A stretch of DNA of 64,000 nt, taken from positions 69,783,634-69,847,633 of the forward strand of contig NC_133537.1 in assembly GCF_048544455.1 (NCBI RefSeq), read 5' to 3'. The first letter of the stretch is position 1, and each line of letters begins with the position of its first letter. The stretch comes from Silene latifolia. Its lineage: Eukaryota > Streptophyta > Magnoliopsida > Caryophyllales > Caryophyllaceae. Under the pieces are notes generated by a model. It saw nothing but the letters and a program-made list of their open reading frames with translations, did no database searches and was not told the DNA's origin. Below are positions 55,969-64,000 of this stretch, piece by piece. A program made the position numbers and the translations under genes.

Positions 55969-58635
55969 CTATTCTTCTTCTGATTCCAGCTCTTCCTCCT
56001 CCTCTCCTTCATCTTGTTCTGGGTCAGACGACCCCTCGCACAATGGTGTGTGTGCTGAAAAGAGGTTAGGGCAGTTCCTCTTGTCTTGATTTGCCATTCT
56101 CTTGCAATTCTTACACTTGCGCTTGGGTTTTCTAGCCAAGGCCAGTGCTTTTATTTTGGCTGACAACATCCTTTTACTGCTACCCTTGTTTTTCGAATTC
56201 TTAGGTGGTAATATCGTCACTACCTCACTGGTCGTACAATGCAGAATTTGCTCCTTTTGTTGATTTTTATTCAACACTTCCCCTAATGGTGATACGATAT
56301 CCTTAAATCCCCTAATTATAGCGGAGAAGCTTTCAACATCAGTCACACCTTTGCCTCGAAGGAGCCCTACAGCCTGATGAACCTCCGACCACATTTTTGT
56401 CATTGCAATTTATTTTTCATCGATAATTCCCATGTTCTCTGTTCCTTCATCATTACAATTGAACATCCTTAATCGGAGATACTCTTTTGTCCATCTATTT
56501 ACGACATAATCGTCTGGTATAGTCTTCATCCCATTTGCTGAAAAAATCCATATTATATGGCGACATAGGATGCCGGTTCTTTCAAACATTCTACAACTGC
56601 AGCTTGCTTTACGTGTACCTGGGTCATCAGTTAAGGCTATCATGTACGTGTGAATGTTGCTAACAGTGTAAGTAATTATATGGAAAGTGTAAATGTTATT
56701 ATATGGAAAGTGTAAATGTTATATTATGGAAAGTGTAAATGTCATATTATGGAAACTGTAAATGTTATATTATGGAATGTGTAAATGTTATATTATGGAA
56801 AGTGTAAATGTCATATTATGGAAAGTGTAAATGTTACGATATGGAAAGTGTAAATGTGATGATATGGAAAGTGTAAATGTGACGATATGGAAAGTGTAAA
56901 TTAAATTACCTGGACTGTATGAAACTTAAAAATTCTTTCCCCTGGTCGAATCTTTGATAGTAGTCACCTCTAGCTCGCCTATCTCAGTGAAACCTCCGGT
57001 TCTACATGTATCAATTGAGTATATGGCCTCTTCCTTGAAGGTGTAGAAAGCTGAATAGGTGTACACCTTTGCAACATGACTCTCTAACGCCAGATGTGTT
57101 GACGTCTTCGCGGACGAGTGCTTACCATTGTTGTCAAGCTGCTTTTGTGTATGCCTTTGTTGGTCCGTAGCGCTCTCAAAACGCATCCAAAAGTCAACCA
57201 ATGTTCCTGACTTATGCTCAAACCTCTTAGAAAAGCTATTTTTGCTCTCTGATCTTTGAGTCGTCCTCATAACAGCCGCCATCTTCAAGTCTCTACTATG
57301 CGCCATCACGCACTGTCCCCTTATAGCATACGTATCCGCAAACCAATCATTGGCACCAATTCCATGCTCTTCAATAATTTTCTCCCACATAGCATCAAAT
57401 TCTGCTGCTTCAAGTTCCTCATCCCATATAATTTCATTAAGTTTAGACATGAAGTCATTATAATGACTCCTATAGACACCAAACTTACTGGGCATTTTGT
57501 TCATTATATGCCACATATAAAACCGATGGCGCGCTGTCTTGAAAACAAGAGGGACAGATTTGATAATCCCCGGGTCCTGATCTGTAATTATGTTCTCGGG
57601 TTCCTTACCCCCCATTGCATGCAAAAATCGGCTGAAAACTCAATTAAATGACTCATAATCTTCCCTTGCAATTAGAGCCCCACAAAACGTCACTGAACGT
57701 TTATGGTGATCCACACCGGTGAACGGTGTGAAAACCATAGAATACTTATTTGTGGAGTAAGTTGGGTCGAATGACACCGCATCACCAAATAGCTTGTAGT
57801 TCTCTCGGGCAGTACCGTCCGCCCATATAGCCCTACATAGGCTGCCATCATCATCAAGATCGTAGTCAAAGTAGAAACCTATTCTTGTTTCAGTCATTTC
57901 CTTAAAATGGTCTACGAACAACTGACCATCACGTTCGTGAATGAAATATTTAACATCCCTATGGATGTTCTTAAAATCATTTAAGCTTGCCCCAATGTTT
58001 TCGAATCCATTCCTGTTCGTTGCACATTTTGTAGGTCTTCGTTGCTCCTATCTTCAGCTGTCAATTAATAACAGATATTGAGATAATAACAGATATATAT
58101 AAAGTTAAATTATTTATTGAATTAATATTGACAGTGATGATATATTACTAACCCTTGAGTTCGAAACGATTATCATCTTGTGATAATCTATTATGTTGCG
58201 CGACAATTTCTGGAACTCTCTGTCCTTAAGTGAGATAAGCTCGTGATTGTGACCCTCGTGGAATCGGTCAATTACTAGAACACCATTCTTCATATATAGT
58301 CTTATCCTCGCTTTACACCCCACTCTTGTGACTCTGAATCTCTTCTGTGAATGCTCTCCAATTAGTCTGTCACTCTGATCTTTACTCGGCGCCATGTGAG
58401 TGAAACCTTCTCGATTGCAAACAACAAGCTTTGACTTGATCTCTCCACACGCCACTTTTTCGTTGTGTACCTATGCACATCAAACCCACAAGAAATGGCG
58501 TATATCTTATAAAATGTTACTGCGTCCTCAATCCCCCCAAACTCCTGCCCGATGTACGGTGTAAAACTCTTTTCAACTTTGTAGACACCTCATTTCTGCA
58601 CCTCCCGCAAACCACCCGGTGATGATTGGGCCGCA
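55969..58635 (-). pseudogene. FAR1-type Mutator-like transposase
   Basis: Order on the minus strand: FAR1 DNA-binding domain (TPYIGQEFGGIEDAVTFY, VGCKARIRLYMKNGV, HEGHNHEL; ~58600-58114); then FGDAVSFDPTYSTNKYSMVFTPFTGVDHH (first catalytic Asp), ENIITDQDPGI (second Asp), MWHIMNKMP and MWEKIIEEHG (57921-56926). A SWIM zinc finger (CSCRMFERTGILCRHI; 56643-56410) and a Cys-rich tail (CKNCKRMANQDKRNC) ending at 55969 follow. It would bind element ends and catalyse transposition. Lesions: TGA at 57640 where Trp is expected, TAA at 56410, and frame changes near 58455 and 56930. The 5' end is cut by the Tat LTR. Confidence 0.82.
56665..56905. repeat. Minisatellite array 4, inside an intron of the FAR1-type gene
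   Basis: Eleven or so units of GGAAAGTGTAAATGTTATATTAT and GGAAAGTGTAAATGTGACGATAT. It lies between the DDE exon and the SWIM exon. The core reads on the plus strand as in the other arrays although this gene is on the minus strand. Confidence 0.88.
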
Positions 58636-58964
58636 TGTTTGCTACGCGGAACGATTTGTGACAATTCGTAAGTTTATCGTCAAGTGATTGCTCAAATATT
58701 AATGTCTACCTCTTAGTTGTCATCTACGTGTCGAGCCTAAAACCGTCTTCATTTTCTGATAACTGATAAATCCCGAGTCAGAATGTTCTGGAATGTTCCG
58801 GATACTTCTATTCCATATTTTACAAATATTTCACAATCTTTATCCTTTGGTAAACAATTTCCCGTAATATTCACATAAAATATTAAGGAAAACCAAATTA
58901 TTCCGTCCTACATTAACTTAAACACGGAAATCTTTCTTCCGCAGGAGGAAATCACTTGGGAACA

Positions 58965-59014
58965 GACGCAGCAGGTGCTGCGCCTTTTCCAAAAGACGCA
59001 GTGGCTGCTGCGCC
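58965..59014 (+). repeat. Hairpin modules 1-2 (CGCAG..CTGCG) in the Tat-type LTR
   Basis: GACGCAGCAGGTGCTGCGCC (arms CGCAGCA/TGCTGCG) and GACGCAGTGGCTGCTGCGCC lie 30 bp apart, upstream of the TATA box, each followed by a CTTTTCC/CTCTTCC phrase. Confidence 0.75.
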
Positions 59015-59104
59015 TCTTCCCAGGTCCTTTTCTGCGTAATTCTCGTATCTTTTTCATATCTTTCCGAGATTCACTTCCAAAGACTCTCCGAAACCCTAAT
59101 TCCT

Positions 59105-59125
59105 TCACGTGATTAGTATAAATAG
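59105..59125 (+). promoter_or_regulatory. G-box and TATA box of the Tat-type LTR
   Basis: TCACGTGA (59105-59112, containing the G-box CACGTG) lies four bases before TATAAATAG (59117-59125). This close pair is the likely core promoter. G-boxes bind bZIP and bHLH factors; actual regulation is not shown by sequence. Confidence 0.6.
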
Positions 59126-59569
59126 GAGCCTTCGCTCCTCATATTTCTCACGCGAGTGTCCGCCCTTCTCTTCAATCTTTGCATTCTATACCTTTGTTCT
59201 TACTTTTTGGCGTCTACGTGCTTGAACATTCGACCACGTAAGCTCGGATCCTTCTGAGTACCAGCCTCATTTGCATGACCGACCAATTTGACCAACTCCA
59301 CCTCAATCAATTTAATTAATCTAATCGTTTTCCTCTTACGAGGGCACTTTCGTTACATTCGCGTCGAGCATCACTAATCGATATCTTAGTCCTTCTCGTT
59401 TCGTCAAACATGTAAGTCTGAGGGTGTATAATCTCTCTTTTATTATTGTATTTACTTTTTGTATCACTAATGTAAGATTTATGTCGAAAATACCAATTAA
59501 AACCGATTTCTAAAACCGTGCTTCAAAACCTCTTTTTAAGGATTTCCAGAAGACAAACCGTCGAGAAAG

Positions 59570-59619
59570 GACGCAGCAACTGCTGCGCCTCTTCGAAGGA
59601 GCGCAGTTCCTGCTGCGCC
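59570..59619 (+). repeat. Hairpin modules 3-4 (CGCAG..CTGCG) in the Tat-type LTR
   Basis: GACGCAGCAACTGCTGCGCC and GCGCAGTTCCTGCTGCGCC, each followed by CTCTTCG, repeat the module seen at 58965-59014, here downstream of the TATA box and so in the RNA. A degenerate fifth module (GACGCAAAGAATCTGCGCCC) lies near 60186-60205. Confidence 0.75.
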
Positions 59620-60938
59620 TCTTCGTGAGGCTGCCTCAGTTCCTGCTTCCTTTCTTCTTCCTTCGTCCTCTGTAATTCGTTGTTTGTTTTATTTGTTTTC
59701 GTTTGTTTCTTGTTAATTCTTTGACAAAACAGCATAATAATTTCACATGTATATTAATTATCATCTTTAACACGTTTTATTCATCATAAATCCGACTTAA
59801 ATCCCTTATAATCTCATATTTGCGGGTTTTCGTCATTAAATTCAATCCGGGTTGTAGGAATTCGATTTGTTCATATTGAGTTTCTGGAATTCGATCCTTT
59901 GATAAATTTTCATCTGTCTATTATGTTATTCGTCATTAATTCGTCATAAATTCATCTCGTTTAGTTTATTTCATTCACCCATGTCACTAACCAATCATTT
60001 GTTCATGTAATAATTCGTCTATATTCTGTGTTATCCACGTTTTATTGTTTTATGACCATTAATCATATGTAATTAACCTACTAATCACTTTCATCCAGTA
60101 AATAATTTAATCAATCATTAATTTACCAACGAGTATTAACAACACGCAATTCGGCAATTCAAACGACCAAATTGAGTCGAACAGAAGACGCAAAGAATCT
60201 GCGCCCATTCAAGAGACGCGCTCTGCTGCTTTATTCAGGTTGGTTGTTGAATTGTGTCCACGAACTCCGTTTTGCCTTGACTTAGTTATTTAGCTTACGT
60301 ATAATTAACTATTAATCATATTATCGCCTGCTAACTTGTTCGTTAATTCTTTTGATTATTCTTTTATTCGTTTTCTCAAATTATCCGTTTTAAAGGTATT
60401 TTCGACATAAATCGCCTAATCCATTGTAATTATTGTAATTATTGTAATTTTCTTTTATCTTCTTTATCATTGTATTTTGTATCATTTGTATGTTTTCACA
60501 TGTAATTGAGCACTAAATCCTACTTCGACCCAATTGATTGCTAAAATGCTTGTCAACCGACTTAGTTAATTTTCACATGTTAGGATTAAAACTTGGATGT
60601 TGCATTGCATGAATATAGCCGATGATATATCGAGTATAAATGATGTCCCTAATCATTAGTAGAGGCCGCTATCGAGGCGGGCGGGATTAGGTGTTCGATC
60701 AAAAGAGCTTCCTAATACGTACCCTCACCCCTTACTCCATATCTCCGTGAACACCCGTGTTCATTGGCATCCACGAGAGTTATTCTAGACATAGAATGCT
60801 AAGGGTAACGATTGCTTAGTGTTCATGTCTTTACTTTGTGTCTTGATATGACACGAGGTATTCGAACGGTTCCAATGTCCCATAAACATTGGTGGTGACT
60901 CCAACAAAAATGCAAACGCTTGTTCTCTTCCTCCCAAG

Positions 60939-61399
60939 TAGACCTGGCAAAATCAACCCGACCCGATTGACCCGACCCGAAAAGGATGACCCGAGACCCG
61001 AAATCGACCCGAATTGCTGAACCCGAATGACACCTGAAGCCCGAAGTGACCCGACCCGACCCAAAAATGACCCGAGCTTTCATGGACCCGTATGAAGACC
61101 GACCGAAATGACCAATCCGAAACCACTCAACCCGAAAATGACCCGACAAAATATAACTTTAATTGACTCTAATAGACTTGAAATGTCCCTCTTCTCTTAA
61201 TCTTTGACCGAAAATGGCGACCGAATTAACCCGACCCGCTTGACCCGAAACACACCCGACCAACAAACCCGAAATAGACCCGTAACCCGAAATGAACTGA
61301 CCTGATCCGAACTAACCCGAAATTTTGAGAAACCCGAAATGACCTGACCCAAACTGGCCCGACCCGAACCCGACTCGGTTGACCCGTTTGCCAGGTCTA
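60939..61399. mobile_element. 461-bp hAT-type MITE in the Tat-type LTR
   Basis: Starts TAGACCTGGCAAA and ends TTTGCCAGGTCTA (13-bp perfect terminal inverted repeats). It is flanked by the 8-bp duplication CTCCCAAG (60931-60938 and 61400-61407), the hAT hallmark. The inside is built of ACCCGA/GACCCG repeats in varied spacing with no gene, so it is non-autonomous. Confidence 0.92.
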
Positions 61400-61438
61400 C
61401 TCCCAAGCGCCCCCGTGGGCCCCCCGCTGTCCACAGTT

Positions 61439-61456
61439 TGGCGACTCCACTGGGGA
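61439..61456 (+). promoter_or_regulatory. Primer binding site of the Tat-type element
   Basis: TGGCGACTCCACTGGGGA three bases after the LTR end. The form TGGCGACTCC..GGGGA is characteristic of Tat-clade elements in plants. Confidence 0.7.
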
Positions 61457-62232
61457 TAATACACTTACTTGTAGCCAAGGGTGAAACTTGAACAAGGTTA
61501 GGGAATAATTTGTTTAAGACAATTGTCGGTTTTCATAACTCGGTCTTCCTAGACCGTTTTATTCGGCCTTCCTAGGCCCAACCCAACCCATTCGACCAAT
61601 CGTCCCGTCTAAACGGTCCTAATTCTTATTTGGGCCTAAGGATGGATAGCGATTGACGTCATCCATACCATGATGCTTACTCTTGTTTGTATCAAGGGCC
61701 TTCACTACTTGAGGAAATGGACTAGAAATCGGCCTTACTCTTGTTTGGTACGAGCCTCTCCACAGACTTCGGGTTTGATGGTTCGGTATGGCAACCCACC
61801 CTTTAAACCAAAACCCTTTTAAATGCACTCAGCATCCCGTTATAATGCTTGTATGAATGTTTGTACCTTACGTGATCACCATTTCTAAACAAAACCATGA
61901 CGATTTTGCAAAAATCAAAACCTTCTTTTAATGAAAATTTCGAAAAAAATAGGCCATTGATTAGCGCAATACCCAGTCAAAACTCTGTCCATTTGTCGAG
62001 TCAAAATTCGGGCCACAAGCCCATTTCAAAACCTCACTTCGAGTCCACTCCTACAACTACACTATAGTTGACTAGGATACACATTTTCAAAACCTTGTCT
62101 TTCCTTCAAAGCTCACTCAACACAAGTGGAACACACCCACTTCACGAGTCAAAACATTTCTTCTTTTAGCAAGTGTGTTAGAATGGTCGATCGTGTTTTG
62201 ATTCGTCATCGATCTCTTATCCAGTTTTCAAG
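61457..62232 (+). other. Leader of the Tat-type element
   Basis: About 775 bp without a credible gene between primer site and gag. The phrases CTTCCTAGACCG and CTTCCTAGGCCC (from 61544 and 61566) form a small repeat. Nothing else recognised. Confidence 0.5.
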
Positions 62233-63438
62233 ATGCTTGGATCCAGCGAAACAAACCTCCACCAAATTCAAGATGGGAATGATCGAATCCTAGCCGCGCT
62301 AGCCCGTATCCAAGATACCCAAGACCAAGTCCATGATCGCCTTGAGACCATCGAGGGACGGATCTATGCCGTAGAGGGAAGGTTTCCTCCCCATGAAAGT
62401 GAAGTAATAGGTGACTCCGCGGATGAATCCAGGGATGAAAATCCTCCCATAGAACTAACTGTAGCTGAGAAAAGACTCCAATACTTAGAGGAGCAATTGA
62501 CGTACCTTAAAGGGGATGACATTTATAGGGAGAACAATCGTAAGTATGAAGCCGTCAATTCCAAATTGCCAACCAACATCAATATGACGGATATCCCTAA
62601 ATTCAAGGGGCACGAGAACCCTTTGAACCACATCCGTTCCTTCAAAGATTACATGTCTATCAAAGGCATCAAACCCGAGATGTTCTTAAGGATCTTTCCT
62701 TCATCTCTTGACACCATCCTGAAACAATGGTTCTACTCCTTAGAACACAAGAAGGTCGCTACTTGGGAAGACGCCGCAATCGAGTTTTCTAAACAATATG
62801 CGGATAATGCCGAGATACAAGTTAATATGCGCACTCTAGAGGTTCTTACCCAAAATGACAAAGAAGGATTCACCGACTTCCTGAGTAGGTGGAGGAAGAC
62901 TAGTACCCAACTAGTTGAACGCCCGGATGAGGCTACCCTTGTGGAGAAGTTTGTGGACAATCTCAAGCCCATCTATGCCAATCATTTGAGATACCAAAAT
63001 ATCAAAACCTTCAAAGACTTAATCGTACTAGGGACAAGGATTGAAGATGACATCCGTAAAGGACTCTTGTCCAAAACAGTAGGTCGATGATATCAAGACT
63101 CAACAAGTCGTTCATACGGCTCCACCAGCAAGACAGATGAAGTTAACCTTCTCGAGCCATCCAAGAAAACTACTCCACCAAGGAAATTCACAAATCTTGG
63201 GGACACTTACTCCAACGCTCTAAAAAGGTTAATGAAGCAAGGCAAACTCCAACCCATTGGGCCTACTCCCGAACTCGAAAGGAAATCCAAATTCTGGGAC
63301 GAGAACTCGTACTGTGAATACCATAGGGGTAAGGGGCACGACACAGAAAAATGCTACAAGTTGAAAAATGTGCTTCAAGACATGATTAAAGATGGTCGAT
63401 TGCCAATACCGCCGGGAGGTAAACCCAACAACACTTAG
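62233..63438 (+). pseudogene. Tat-type Gag with one in-frame TGA
   Basis: ATG 62233 opens MLGSSETNLHQIQDGNDRIL, with a coiled coil around residues 10-50 and 75-95. Then comes the Retrotrans_gag domain (~110-270): IPKFKGHENPLNHIRSFKDY, WFYSLEHKKVATWEDAA, DFLSRWRK, LVEKFVDNLKPIYANHL. TGA at 63088 (GR-stop-YQ, likely a former CGA) interrupts the frame, which continues in phase to a zinc-knuckle-like segment (YCEYHRGKGHDTEKCYKLK). It ends at TAG 63436-63438, likely a former CAG before NPLG. Gag would form the particle and bind the genomic RNA. Confidence 0.8.
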
Positions 63439-64000
63439 AATCCTCTTGGAGTTCTAGTGATTACAAGTGACGAATCTACCTTAGATTGCTCACACCTCAT
63501 TTCTCCAATCGAAGATGAAATCCATGCAATCGAGAATGAAGGGTTCTATTTTACTATCTCTCCTACCATTTTCAATTTCATCATATGGGCAAGAAGTGTG
63601 GATAGACAAGTTTGGGAATTAGAAAATATGGTGACAACTTTACGCAATCCCAACACAACACCCAAAGAGCATATGCCACTGATCTTCTCTCAAAATGCTA
63701 CTATGCAAGAAATAGTCGCCGTGGTAGATAAACTAGTCGATCAAATCATACGACCAGAGGATGAAATCATGAGAATGAGGAAACTAGCTACAATCAATGG
63801 GGTTTGGGCCGACGACGATGAAGATGAGTACCTCATTGAGAACTCCCTAGTCAAGGAAATAGTCCAAAACGGTGAAGACCAAGATGTGGACCACCTAACT
63901 CGCTCGGGTCATCCATATCAAAGCACTACTCAAAATGGACCAACCAACGTTATCACATCAAATGATAACAAAGAGGACTTCACTGACCATTTGCTCAAGC
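63439..64000 (+). pseudogene. Tat-type polyprotein continuing downstream of Gag (partial)
   Basis: The gag frame stays open for 187 codons to the window end (NPLGVLVITSDES, MVTTLRNPNTTPKEHM, VWADDDEDEYLIENSL). This is the spacer region between zinc knuckle and protease in Tat polyproteins. No protease motif is reached yet. Separated from Gag by one TAG. Confidence 0.65.

Larger units (their letters stand above)
41385..58635 (+). mobile_element. Mutator-like element with Ulp1-type and FAR1-type genes and minisatellite arrays
   Basis: The element starts at GAAGTGAGATGTAATGAG after the TA run. It carries a plus-strand gene with two Ulp1-type protease modules (49162-55070) and a convergent FAR1-type transposase (55969-58635, minus). 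Four arrays of the 14-mer AAGTGTAAATGTGA lie in its non-coding parts. A LINE sits in the first intron. The right end is beyond the Tat element, outside the window, so terminal inverted repeats cannot be compared. That the Ulp1 and transposase genes belong to one element is inferred from shared arrays and from Ulp1-bearing Mutator-like elements known in plants. Confidence 0.6.
58636..61435 (+). repeat. Tat-type 5' LTR (with nested hAT MITE)
   Basis: The right border (GTCCACA, then GTTTGGCGACTCC) is firm from the primer site. The left border is set at TGTTTGCTACGCGG because FAR1-type coding stops there and TGT...ACA ends pair; this is tentative. Without the MITE and its duplication it is about 2.33 kb. 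It contains CTGC hairpin modules and a G-box/TATA promoter. The U5 side has GTCCCTAATCATTAGTAG-like sequence without genes. Confidence 0.6.
58636..64000 (+). mobile_element. Tat-type Ty3/gypsy element, 5' part (continues past the window)
   Basis: LTR, primer site TGGCGACTCCACTGGGGA, leader and a gag with coiled coil and zinc knuckle are in order on the plus strand. The primer-site form and gag type suit the Tat/Retand-Ogre clade. It interrupts the 5' part of the FAR1-type gene. The element runs off the right end. Confidence 0.75.

Noticed and set aside
60823..61478. Minus-strand frames of Gly/Arg/Ser/Val-rich sequence over the hAT MITE
   Set aside because: They come from the GACCCGA repeats of the MITE read backwards and cross its borders into the LTR.

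Overview
The window is nuclear DNA of a flowering plant and consists almost entirely of transposable elements. The evidence is plant-type Ty1/copia (Sirevirus and others), Ty3/gypsy (Athila and Tat), L1 and Mutator-like coding sequences, tRNA-iMet primer sites, GT-AG introns and AT-rich spacers. The Athila and Tat types suit a eudicot, possibly Caryophyllales, but the sequence alone does not prove it. I saw no ordinary host gene, rRNA or tRNA gene. A broken coding fragment at 1-490 and 10136-10328 may be one gene split by a retrotransposon. All coordinates and identities were read by eye.

Layout. (1) 491-10135, plus: a Ty1/copia element (Copia-1) with two nearly identical 1,268-bp LTRs, a dead internal region, and a second truncated leader copy after the right LTR. 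(2) 10906-~18139, minus: a Sirevirus-type copia with gag-pol and 5' LTR but no visible 3' LTR. (3) ~18140-~24400, plus: the 3' half of an Athila element (Athila-A: ATHILA-type ORF, polypurine tract, LTR). (4) ~24400-~41296, plus: a second Athila (Athila-B: RT-RNaseH, integrase, ATHILA-type ORF, start of 3' LTR). It is interrupted at 30664-39365 by a minus-strand copia (Copia-2) with two 1,280-bp LTRs and a perfect ATAAC target duplication. (5) 41309-41384: (TA)38. (6) 41385-58635: a Mutator-like element carrying a plus-strand gene with two Ulp1-type protease domains, a convergent minus-strand FAR1-type transposase, and four arrays of an AAGTGTAAATGTGA minisatellite. A full-length L1 LINE (42096-47924) sits in its first intron, and that LINE contains a 461-bp MITE. 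(7) 58636-64000, plus: the 5' part of a Tat-type gypsy element inserted into the transposase gene. Its LTR holds a 461-bp hAT-type MITE.

How it fits together. The window is a nested stratigraphy: the hAT MITE lies in the Tat LTR, which lies in the Mutator-like element, which lies at or next to the Athila-B LTR. A MITE lies in the LINE, which lies in the same Mutator-like element, and Copia-2 lies in Athila-B. Most premature stops are one transition away from CAA, CAG, CGA or TGG, as expected of methylated, silenced DNA.

The most interesting structures are: the Mutator-like element with its interspersed 14-mer arrays and a second Ulp1 domain whose catalytic Cys is Ser; short palindromic motif arrays that differ between the three gypsy families and, in both Athilas, occur in the LTR and in the spacer before the last ORF; and a 3' non-coding block conserved between Copia-1 and Copia-2 although their pol genes are dead.
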